From positions 1-13,124 of the forward strand of contig CAUUJG010000019.1 in assembly GCA_963545485.1 (NCBI GenBank): a DNA stretch of 13,124 nucleotides, written 5' to 3'. This document shows, piece by piece, positions 7,088-13,124 of this stretch. The notes beneath the pieces were generated by a model. That model was not told the origin of the DNA. It was given only the letters and a program-made list of their open reading frames with translations, and did no database searches. Each line of letters begins with the position of its first letter. Position 1 is the stretch's first letter. Source of the DNA: CAUTUX01 sp963545485 (GTDB lineage Bacteria > Bacillota > Clostridia > Christensenellales > CAG-917). Made by a program: the position numbers and the translations under genes.

Positions 7088-7102
7088 CAAGTCTTCGACT
7101 TG
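7088..7102 (+). terminator. Small hairpin after the truncated ATPase gene
   Basis: CAAGTC/GACTTG (7088-7093 and 7097-7102) encloses TTC and is followed by TTAATTTATT. It may be a weak intrinsic terminator on the + strand, or part of the foreign sequence that replaced the end of the ATPase gene. The next gene has its own strong AGGAGG site but no obvious promoter after the hairpin. Confidence 0.35.
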
Positions 7103-7136
7103 TTAATTTATTGTTCATAATAGGAGGAGTATAAAA

Positions 7137-7358
7137 ATGTCAAAAATTAGTATTGATATTGACAATGTAAAAACAAGCTTAATTAATATTGGATATAAAA
7201 TCAGTGATTGTATTGAAAGAGAGAATAACGGTAAAAATTGGCAAATTAAGTTTTCTAATAGTGGAGCAATTGTTACTATTTATGATACAAACGAAATGAA
7301 GAATTCTGTGGTTAATGGAAAGGCTGACGAGAATGAAAAAGAACAATTAAAAAAATAA
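7137..7358 (+). CDS. 73-residue protein, possible first half of a frameshifted gene
   Basis: A strong AGGAGG site precedes this ATG. The product has an alternating alpha/beta look: an N-terminal helix (VKTSLINIGYKI), a charged loop, then two strands WQIKFSNSGAIVTIYD and a VVNGK segment, ending in a helix EKEQLKK. The strand pattern recalls small TBP-like nucleic-acid-binding domains, but I cannot name a family with confidence. The ORF ends AAA AAA TAA, an ideal -1 slippery site, and the next ORF lies in the -1 frame. Fused, the junction reads EQLKKIIDGLK, a continuous helix, giving a protein of 247 residues with an AlbA_2 domain. It could otherwise be a separate small partner, or one gene broken by a one-base deletion in the A-run. 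Confidence 0.55.
   Translation: MSKISIDIDNVKTSLINIGYKISDCIERENNGKNWQIKFSNSGAIVTIYDTNEMKNSVVNGKADENEKEQLKK
7349..7355 (+). other. A_AAA_AAA slippery heptamer directly before a stop
   Basis: The zero frame reads TTA AAA AAA TAA. Slipping back by one base continues as ATA ATT GAC GGG TTG into the AlbA_2 frame. The heptamer is the kind used in bacterial -1 frameshifting (for example by some insertion sequences). It sits in an AT-rich inverted repeat CAATTA/TAATTG (7344-7349 and 7356-7361). No strong downstream stimulatory hairpin is evident, and homopolymer loss or phase variation is an equally simple reading. Confidence 0.45.
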
Positions 7359-7366
7359 TTGACGGG

Positions 7367-7879
7367 TTGAAGTGCAAAGAATTAGATATTGACCCTATCA
7401 ACAAAGTGATAGTTGATTTAATTAATAACAAGGATGAAAAAGACTTTTATGATTATAAAATGGAATACTATAAAAATACTAGAGATTTATTACATGATAT
7501 TTTGTGTTTATCTAATAATACGAATAATTGTGATTCTTATTTAATTTTTGGAGTTACTGATGATTGTGAAGTTGTGGGTATAAAAGATAAATTGAAATCT
7601 AATGATATTTTAGATTTTCTCAAAACTATACATTTTGCAGGTGACCATATGCCTAATATTGAAGTTAAAAATTTGTTTTACTTACATTTTAATATTGGCA
7701 TAATAATTTGTAAAAGTTCAAAATTTGTACCATTTTTTTTAACAGAAAGATATAAAGGAATAAATAGTTATCAAATATATACTCGTGTGGGAGATACAAA
7801 TACTCCTAAAGATAGTAGTGCTAATTATAGTGATATTGAGAAACTATGGAGAATTCATTTTGAACGAGAAAACGAATAA
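7367..7879 (+). CDS. AlbA_2 (Schlafen-type) domain protein
   Basis: The region FYDYKMEYYKNTRDLLHDIL (27-46), followed by a helix with LSNN, then YLIFGVTDDCEVVGI (58-72), matches the AlbA_2 fold, in which the first K/E-rich helix, a buried helix and the IFGV strand form a putative nucleic-acid-binding core. Such domains occur in anti-phage proteins and regulators. The late part (YQIYTRVGDTNTPKD, about 135-150) fits the usual ending of the domain. The only independent start is TTG at 7367, with a weak site; the frame is open back to 7337. A -1 frameshift from the preceding ORF is the better-supported way of translating it, unless the gene is simply broken. It ends 16 bases before hsdR, and the hsdR ribosome binding site lies in that gap. 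Confidence 0.65.
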   Translation: MKCKELDIDPINKVIVDLINNKDEKDFYDYKMEYYKNTRDLLHDILCLSNNTNNCDSYLIFGVTDDCEVVGIKDKLKSNDILDFLKTIHFAGDHMPNIEVKNLFYLHFNIGIIICKSSKFVPFFLTERYKGINSYQIYTRVGDTNTPKDSSANYSDIEKLWRIHFERENE

Positions 7880-7895
7880 GATAGGAGGGGGATTT

Positions 7896-8972
7896 ATGTC
7901 GGGAGTATATACTGAAGCTGATTATGAAAATTCTGTAATCGAGCTGTTTAGAAATGATTTGGGATACGAGCATGTATATGGTCCTGATATAGAAGGGGAT
8001 TTTTGCAACCCGTTATATGAAGATGTTCTGGTTGAATCTCTATATCGTTTGAATAGAGGAGTACCGAATGATGCTATTCAGGAAGCACTATACAAACTCA
8101 AAAACTTTGAAAATGGAGAGCTTGTGCAGAAAAACGCCATATTTATGGACTATTTACAAAACGGTATCCCTGTCAGATATTTTATTGATGGTGAAGAGCG
8201 TTCCGCTATCGTCTACCTTGTTGACTATAAAAATCCCGACAACAACTCCTTTATCGTGGCTAATCAATGGACTTTCATTGAGAACAGCAATAAACGTCCT
8301 GATATAATTTTGTTCTTAAATGGTTTACCGGTTGTATTAGTAGAACTAAAGTCTCCTTCTCGTGAAGAGACAGATGTATCAGAAGCTTACAGGCAACTTC
8401 GTAATTATATGCAGGAAATTCCGTCTATGTTTATTTACAACGCTATTTGTATTATGAGCGATCAATTGACATCTAAAGCCGGTACTATCACTTCCGGTGA
8501 AGACCGTTTTATGGAGTGGAAAACAAAAGACAGTAACTACGAAAATACGCAGTATGCACAGTTTGATACTTTCTTTGAGGGAATGTTTCAAAAAGGAAGA
8601 CTACTTGATATTATCAAGAACTTTATTTGCTTTTCAAATGAGGGGATTAACACATTTAAAATTCTTGCCGGATACCACCAATATTTTGCGGTAAGAAAAG
8701 CGATTGAATCTACAAAGCACGCTACTGTTACAGACGGTAAAGGTGGTGTTTTTTGGCATACACAGGGAAGCGGTAAATCGCTTTCGATGGTGTTCTATGC
8801 TCATTTATTGCAGGAAGCATTAGATAGCCCTACTATCGTTGTACTTACCGACAGAAATGATCTTGACGATCAACTCTATGGTCAGTTTGCAAAGTGTAAG
8901 GACTTTTTAAGGCAAGAACCATTACAAGCAGAAAGTAGAGATAATCTAAAAACTTTGCTTGCCGGCAGGTAG
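7896..8972 (+). CDS. hsdR: HsdR N-terminal part (nuclease and Walker A), cut by in-frame TAG
   Basis: HsdR is the translocating and cutting subunit of type I restriction enzymes. The ATG at 7896 is preceded by AGGAGGGGG; an upstream ORF extension to 7785 overlaps the AlbA_2 gene and is not needed. These 358 residues contain the PD-(D/E)XK nuclease (RPDIILF with D136; VELKS with E150 and K152) and the first helicase motifs: HTQGSGKS Walker A (288-295) and VVLTDRNDLDDQL (315-327). The frame then meets TAG at 8970-8972 in LLAGR-stop-ANGIIFTT, inside a conserved stretch, and continues in frame to 11042. A single base change from a sense codon explains it. Truncated here, the subunit would lack most of its motor. 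Confidence 0.88.
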   Translation: MSGVYTEADYENSVIELFRNDLGYEHVYGPDIEGDFCNPLYEDVLVESLYRLNRGVPNDAIQEALYKLKNFENGELVQKNAIFMDYLQNGIPVRYFIDGEERSAIVYLVDYKNPDNNSFIVANQWTFIENSNKRPDIILFLNGLPVVLVELKSPSREETDVSEAYRQLRNYMQEIPSMFIYNAICIMSDQLTSKAGTITSGEDRFMEWKTKDSNYENTQYAQFDTFFEGMFQKGRLLDIIKNFICFSNEGINTFKILAGYHQYFAVRKAIESTKHATVTDGKGGVFWHTQGSGKSLSMVFYAHLLQEALDSPTIVVLTDRNDLDDQLYGQFAKCKDFLRQEPLQAESRDNLKTLLAGR

Positions 8973-8996
8973 GCAAATGGTATTATCTTTACCACG

Positions 8997-11042
8997 ATGC
9001 AGAAATTTGAGGAATCCCACGAGCCTCTGTCTGAGCGTCATAATATTATAGTTATGGCTGATGAAGCACATAGAGGGCAATATGGACTTGCCGAAAAGAT
9101 AAAGATTACAATGAACGAAGATGGTGAGGAAGTGGCAAAATGTGTTATAGGTACGGCAAGAGTTATTCGTAATACACTTCCTAATGCAACATATATCGGA
9201 TTTACCGGCACACCTATTTCATCAAAAGATCGCAGTACCCGTGAGGTGTTTGGAGGTTATATTGATATATATGATATGACGCAAGCGCTTGAAGATGGTG
9301 CAACACGTCCGGTTTATTATGAGAGCCGTGTCATTAAACTCAATCTTGATGAAACTACCTTGAAATTAATTGATGCAGAGTATGATTTAATGGCTCTTAA
9401 TGCTGATGAGGAAGTTATTGAAAAGAGCAAAAGAGAGCTTGGTCAGATGGAAGCAGTTCTTGGTAATGATAACACTATAAATTCCCTTGTTTGGGACATT
9501 ATTGACCACTATGAGAATAATAGAGAGAATCTGCTTACGGGTAAGGCTATGATTGTTGCGTATTCTCGTCATATTGCCATGAAGATTTACAAGCGAATAT
9601 TAGAACTTCGTCCGGATTGGACTGAGAAAGTAGGTGTTGTTATGACTTCCGGCAACAATGATCCGGAAGAATGGAGACAGATTATTGGTAATAAACACCA
9701 TAAAAATGAGCTTGCAAAGAAATTCAAAGATAACGACAGTCCTATGAAGATTGCGATTGTTGTTGATATGTGGTTGACAGGATTTAATGTGCCGTCTCTT
9801 GCTACGATGTATGTATACAAGCCTATGTCCGGACACAATCTTATGCAGGCAATAGCCCGTGTAAATCGTGTATTCAGAGATAAGGAAGGCGGACTTGTTG
9901 TTGACTATGTAGGTATTGCCACCGCCTTAAAGCAGGCAATGAATGATTATACTTCCCGTGATAAGAAGAACTATGGTGATACTGATGTTGCAAAGGTTGC
10001 ATATCCGAAGTTTTTGGAGAAATTATCAGTTTGCCGTGATAAGTTCCATGGATATGATTATACAAAGTTTATGAATGGCACAGATCTCGAAAGAGCGAAG
10101 ACTATCAGTGGTGCCGTGAATTTTATTATGGATAGAGAAAAAGTCAATGATAAAGACTCATTCGTAAAAGAAGCTCTTATGCTTCATCAGGCTCTGTCCC
10201 TTTGTTCATCGTTAGTTGATAAAGATAGCAGATTTGAAGCAGAATTCTTTGAGGTTGTTCGAGTTCTTGTTCTAAGACTTGCTAATAACGGTGATGGTAA
10301 AAAGATTTCCTTGCCGGAAATAAATGCAAGAATAAATGAACTTTTGAAACAGAGCATTAAAAGTGATGGGGTAATAAATTTATTCTCAGACATCAAAGAA
10401 GAATTTTCCTTGTTTGACCCTAAATTCCTTGAAGAAGTAGCAAATATGAAAGAAAAGAATCTTGCAGTTGAGCTTTTGAAAAAATTGATTGCAGAGCAAG
10501 TTTCTGTTTATCGCAGAACAAATATTGTAAAATCTGAAAAGTTCAGCGAGATTATGCAGCGTTCTCTGAATGCTTATCTTAACGGTATGCTTACCAATGA
10601 AGAAGTCATAGAAGAAATGTTAAAATTGGCAAAACAGATTGCAGCAGCACATCAAGAGGGAGATAAATTAGGATTGACTGCTGATGAACTCGCTTTTTAC
10701 GATGCCTTAACAAAACCACAGGCAATCAAGGATTTTTATGAAAACGAAGAGCTGATTGCAATAACAAAAGAGTTAGCAGATACCCTACGTAAGAATAAGA
10801 CTATTGATTGGCAGAAGCGTGAATCAGCGAGAGCTAAAATGCGTATGCTGATCAAAAAACTTTTGAAAAAACATAAATATCCGCCTGAAGGAATGGATGC
10901 TGCAGTTCAAACTGTTATGACACAGTGCGAACTTTGGACTGATAATTATAACTTTGAGGAAGATAGAAATGTTTATTCGTATATAAATAGTGCCGAGAAA
11001 ACTCTGCCGTTGGTTGCAGAAGATTTAGGGGAATATAATTGA
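8997..11042 (+). CDS. hsdR: HsdR C-terminal part (helicase motor and HsdM-binding region)
   Basis: This continues the previous frame; homology resumes at 8973 (ANGIIFTT), before the first available ATG at 8997, which has no ribosome binding site. It carries Walker B as ADEAH (21-25), the TATYIGFTGTP motif III (64-73), a RecA2 domain ending in QAIARVNRVFRDKEGG, and a long helical C-terminal region that in type I enzymes contacts the methyltransferase. Joined with 7896-8972 and one readthrough residue it would be about 1048 residues, a normal HsdR length with no other defect. Unless the TAG is suppressed or is a sequence error, this is a recent pseudogene. No hsdM or hsdS follows in the window. 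Confidence 0.87.
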   Translation: MQKFEESHEPLSERHNIIVMADEAHRGQYGLAEKIKITMNEDGEEVAKCVIGTARVIRNTLPNATYIGFTGTPISSKDRSTREVFGGYIDIYDMTQALEDGATRPVYYESRVIKLNLDETTLKLIDAEYDLMALNADEEVIEKSKRELGQMEAVLGNDNTINSLVWDIIDHYENNRENLLTGKAMIVAYSRHIAMKIYKRILELRPDWTEKVGVVMTSGNNDPEEWRQIIGNKHHKNELAKKFKDNDSPMKIAIVVDMWLTGFNVPSLATMYVYKPMSGHNLMQAIARVNRVFRDKEGGLVVDYVGIATALKQAMNDYTSRDKKNYGDTDVAKVAYPKFLEKLSVCRDKFHGYDYTKFMNGTDLERAKTISGAVNFIMDREKVNDKDSFVKEALMLHQALSLCSSLVDKDSRFEAEFFEVVRVLVLRLANNGDGKKISLPEINARINELLKQSIKSDGVINLFSDIKEEFSLFDPKFLEEVANMKEKNLAVELLKKLIAEQVSVYRRTNIVKSEKFSEIMQRSLNAYLNGMLTNEEVIEEMLKLAKQIAAAHQEGDKLGLTADELAFYDALTKPQAIKDFYENEELIAITKELADTLRKNKTIDWQKRESARAKMRMLIKKLLKKHKYPPEGMDAAVQTVMTQCELWTDNYNFEEDRNVYSYINSAEKTLPLVAEDLGEYN

Positions 11043-11075
11043 TTAGTTTACTGGTGTGTTGAGGGAGAATAAGTT

Positions 11076-11753
11076 ATGGCAAAAGGTATAATATATTTAA
11101 TGACTACAGTTGTTTCCGGTCTTATCAAGATTGGTAAGACAGGAAATGAGCAATTTGAAAATAGAATGAGATTTTTAGAAAGCAACGGCTATGCGAATAT
11201 CACAGGGTTAAAAAGGGAGTTTGCTATAGAAGTAGATGGTTATGATGAAAAAGAAAAACTTATTCATGACATCTTCAGTAAAAGTAGAATTGTCGGCACT
11301 GAACTATTTGCGTTAGATATAGAGGTGGCAAAATCGTTATTATCTTCTTTAGATGGTAAACAAATTTATCCTAAAGATAAAAGTAAAAAAGAAGTATTCA
11401 AAGAATCCACAGAAGAAATAAAACTTAAAACTGAGGTTGAATTTGTTCCGGATGGAGAGTATGTATTAAATCGTAACATAAAAGGTTTCGGGAAAGTAAA
11501 TGGGAAAGCCATAGTTAAAGATGGAGTATTCAAGGTGTTAAAAGGAAGTTTTTGTGGCAATACCGGAAAAGGATATATACCATCTATTAGAAGAAATGCA
11601 AAAATAAAAGATAATATCTTACAAGAAGATATTGTATGCATGAATCCATCAAGTGCGGGTTGGATAGTTATTGGTAAATCTAATAATGGATGGGTAGAAT
11701 GGAAAGACTTACAAGGGAACCTTATTGAAAGATATAGAGATAAAGAAAAATAG
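11076..11753 (+). CDS. GIY-YIG (T5orf172/MUG113-like) nuclease-type protein with DUF4357
   Basis: Residues 4-22 (GIIYLMTTVVSGLIKIGKT) match the GIY...KIG core of the T5orf172/MUG113 branch of GIY-YIG domains, with a later GTELFAL segment (about 74-80). The C-terminal part has the pattern of DUF4357: FCGNTGKGYIPSIRRNA, then PSSAGWIVIGKSNNGWVEWK (about 190-209). Proteins of this layout often sit next to type I restriction genes, but their job is not established. GAGGGAG lies upstream of the ATG. The gene follows hsdR by 33 bases on the same strand and is probably cotranscribed. It looks intact. Confidence 0.75.
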   Translation: MAKGIIYLMTTVVSGLIKIGKTGNEQFENRMRFLESNGYANITGLKREFAIEVDGYDEKEKLIHDIFSKSRIVGTELFALDIEVAKSLLSSLDGKQIYPKDKSKKEVFKESTEEIKLKTEVEFVPDGEYVLNRNIKGFGKVNGKAIVKDGVFKVLKGSFCGNTGKGYIPSIRRNAKIKDNILQEDIVCMNPSSAGWIVIGKSNNGWVEWKDLQGNLIERYRDKEK

Positions 11754-11798
11754 TTGACATATAAGTTAGCTATTATAGAAAATAACGAGAGGTAGAGT

Positions 11799-12128
11799 AT
11801 GCCAAATTTAAAAGCAAAAGAATATAAAAAATTTGAAGATATAAAATATGTCCGGAAAGACGGAAGTGAGTATTGGAGTACAAGAGAACTTGCTGCTGTA
11901 CTTGATTATTCTCAATGGCGAAACTTTCAAAAGGTCATCGATAGAGCGATGATTGCTTGTGAGAATAGCGGACATGAAATCGTGGAAGCAGGTGCTACAA
12001 GCAAATCTATTAAAGACTATGAACTTACGAAATATGCTTGCTATTTGATTGTCCAAAACGGTGACCTGAGAAAAGAAGTTATAGCACTTGGACAAACCTA
12101 TTTTGCCATACAAACATATCGTCAATAA
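11799..12128 (+). pseudogene. dinD: DinD-like protein, N-terminal fragment
   Basis: The 109-residue product matches the N-terminal half of DNA-damage-inducible protein D: STRELAAVLDYSQWRNF (27-43), KVIDRAMIACENSG (45-58), then KYACYLIVQNGD and ALGQTYFAIQT. The family is roughly 270-290 residues. Here the frame stops with TAA directly after YRQ, and a following IAD codon run then lapses into other frames, so at least a nonsense change and an indel or deletion have occurred. The middle segment between HEIVEA and KSIKDYEL also looks shorter than usual. The start has GAGAGG upstream. A TTGACA at 11754-11759 might belong to a promoter, but no well-spaced -10 follows. I see no clear LexA box. Confidence 0.7.
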
Positions 12129-12216
12129 ATAGCAGACCATGTATGATGAACTACTTGCACCAAAACCAAAGAAATAATCAAATCCCAGTTTGCCTAAAGC
12201 ATCAAACAGCATAAAA

Positions 12217-12260
12217 AAGCACATAACTTTAAGACATAAAAATCTTTCAGCTATGTGCTT
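12217..12260. terminator. Hairpin between two convergent broken genes
   Basis: The arms AAGCACATA (12217-12225) and TATGTGCTT (12252-12260) are perfect 9-bp inverted repeats around 26 bases. They are followed by ATTTTAT on the + strand and, on the - strand, by TTTTTTAT. It could stop transcripts in both directions, from the dinD remnant and from the - strand pseudogene, whose stop codon lies in the right arm. Confidence 0.5.
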
Positions 12261-12639
12261 ATTTTATATCCGGTGGAATCTTAGCGGTTATGCCTTTTCT
12301 ATAAAATTTCACATTGCTTTCTTCAAAGGGAACATAATCTTTTTTTAGACTGTCGGGAAAATTTGCCTTCCAATCCTGTAAGACTTCTTTTGTAATTTCG
12401 TTATTCTCATATTTCTCTTTCATTTCCTGCCACTCTTCAAGCATGCCTCTAATTCTAAGAATGGCTTCACTACCAAAATAGATACCTGTGGTAGTATATT
12501 CGGGATCTTAATCATTCAGGATAACAGGTCGTATATTAACTTCAATACTATCATCCAATTTAAATAAAAAACGCATTAAATCGAGTTCCGTATAGGGATA
12601 ATCAGGTTCTTTCAAATACTCCTTGTTCGGTACCAACCT
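12259..12639 (-). pseudogene. Unrecognised gene interrupted by an in-frame TAA
   Basis: The - strand frame is open from 12639 to 12511, reads TAA at 12508-12510, then is open again to the stop at 12259. The combined product is about 125 residues: an N-terminal stretch LKEPDYPYTELDLMRFLFKL, strands around VNIRPVIL, then after the stop TTTGIYFGSEAILRIRGML and a charged tail ending KIPPDIK. Continuity of composition on both sides suggests one gene and a nonsense mutation. A possible TTG start at 12615 has AAGGAG only three bases away. It follows the Xre gene in the same direction with its beginning overlapping that gene's end, so they were probably an operon. I do not recognise the family. Confidence 0.5.
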
Positions 12640-12868
12640 TCAAAGGAATTTTGAGGTTAGTGGAAACATTGTCAGGGGTAAAGGTGATAATGTCCTCAAC
12701 TCTGCAATCTAAAATTTTACATAATTTCTCCAAAGTTGAAGTTGATATATGTTCTCCCTTTTTAACTCTGCTTATTTGGGAATTACTGATGCCATAATAG
12801 ACGGAGAGTTTGTATTGAGAAATATTTTTGTATTTTAATGTTTGCCAAAATTTTTCGTAACTTATCAT
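12602..12868 (-). CDS. Xre/Cro-CI-type helix-turn-helix regulator
   Basis: This 88-residue protein starts MISYEKFWQTLKYKNIS, then the helix-turn-helix YKLSVYYGISNSQISRVKKGE (about 19-39), followed by HISTSTLEKLCKILDCRVEDIITF. It belongs to the same compact family as the fragment at 2252-2464. GAGG is about 8 bases upstream of the ATG. The tail after position 65 (FTPDNVSTNLKIPL onward) is not part of the usual fold and overlaps the next - strand frame, so the native end may have been altered. It probably represses its own promoter; the palindrome at 12981-12993 is a possible operator but is distant. Confidence 0.75.
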   Translation of the reverse strand: MISYEKFWQTLKYKNISQYKLSVYYGISNSQISRVKKGEHISTSTLEKLCKILDCRVEDIITFTPDNVSTNLKIPLKVGTEQGVFERT

Positions 12869-13124
12869 TAGTTAAACCTCAAAATAATATATGTAGAGTA
12901 GCTATAATCTGCTAACCATCTGTGAAAACCTGATAGAAACAGGATATAGTAATGCCATAATTCGGACAAGAATTAATTTTTAGACAATGTCTATTATCAG
13001 AGTATATAGAGAATACATTAAGAAGAAAAAGTATAAAAAAATAAATCTCCCCCTATATTTATTCCTATTTTTGACACTTACAACAATCAAAAAGGCTCTA
13101 AACCCTTTTATAATCAGGGTTTCA
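12869..13124. other. Gene-free right end with palindrome and inverted repeat
   Basis: No supportable gene is present on either strand. It holds the perfect palindrome TAGACA-A-TGTCTA (12981-12993), a possible + strand promoter (TAGACA at 12981, TATATA at 13003, 16-base spacer), and a terminal inverted repeat AAACCC/GGGTTT (13100-13105 and 13117-13122). The last could be a hairpin of a gene lying outside the window. Confidence 0.45.

Noticed and set aside
7785..7895. Upstream ATG extension of hsdR
   Set aside because: It overlaps the AlbA_2 gene in another frame, and the AGGAGGGGG site with ATG at 7896 gives the normal HsdR N-terminus.
11754..11782. TTGACA as a dinD promoter
   Set aside because: TATTAT lies only 11 bases away and the 16-spaced TAGAAA is a poor -10, so evidence for a promoter is weak.
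11808..12224. 138-codon open frame on the - strand opposite the dinD remnant
   Set aside because: It lies antisense to a recognisable DinD sequence, with no ribosome binding site or recognisable motif, so it is a shadow.
1..13124. CRISPR array, tRNA or rRNA genes
   Set aside because: I saw no regularly spaced direct repeats and no cloverleaf or rRNA-like sequence on either strand.
13091..13124. Attachment site or insertion-sequence end at the right edge
   Set aside because: Only a short inverted repeat is visible; no matching copy exists at the left end and no integrase lies in the window.

Overview
The window is low-GC, with AGGAGG-type ribosome binding sites, short or overlapping gene spacing, and MobC/MobP, controller-protein and HsdR families that point to an anaerobic Firmicute (Clostridia-like). 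I cannot name a species. It is accessory DNA: the mobilisation end of a mobile element joined to a restriction/defence island. Much of it is visibly broken or recombined.

Left part (1-2464). The window opens with two adjacent perfect hairpins that resemble the end of an IS200/IS605-type element, abutting a 5'-truncated ORF of unknown function. Next comes a gene-free stretch (604-910) with a 20-bp hairpin and, just before mobC, three tandem hairpins; together these make a likely oriT. mobC and a MOBP-type relaxase gene follow, overlapping by one base. The relaxase is shortened at its C-terminus and runs directly into a small HTH regulator that lacks its normal N-terminus, which marks a recombination junction near 2270-2285.

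Middle part (2470-5420). This is a complete-looking type II restriction-modification system. The gamma-class (NPPY) adenine methyltransferase gene lies on the + strand. A PD-(D/E)XK endonuclease and a controller (C) protein lie on the - strand and overlap by ATGA. The M and R genes converge and overlap at their stop codons; a strong hairpin inside the end of the M gene looks like the terminator of the C-R operon. Upstream of the C gene are two tandem C-boxes, one over the -35 region, and they also lie in front of the divergent ATPase gene.

Right part (5420-11753). An AAA_13/RloC-PrrC-like ATPase carries a CPFC zinc-hook-like motif but stops exactly where Walker B should be. It is followed by a 73-aa ORF and an AlbA_2 (Schlafen-type) ORF that lies in the -1 frame directly after an A7 slippery run and TAA stop. 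Then comes a type I restriction subunit hsdR interrupted by one in-frame TAG, and a GIY-YIG/DUF4357 protein. PrrC- and RloC-type proteins are classically encoded inside type I loci, so this looks like the distal half of an hsd locus. No hsdM or hsdS is present; the type II system sits where they might be expected (inference).

Right end (11754-13124). A broken dinD-like gene converges on a broken gene of unknown function behind an Xre-family regulator, with a hairpin between them. The last 256 bases contain no gene, only a palindrome and a terminal inverted repeat.

The best leads are the possible programmed -1 frameshift at 7349-7355, the tandem C-box region serving two divergent units, the terminator embedded in the M gene, the oriT hairpin array, and the hybrid type II/type I arrangement with an RloC-like ATPase.
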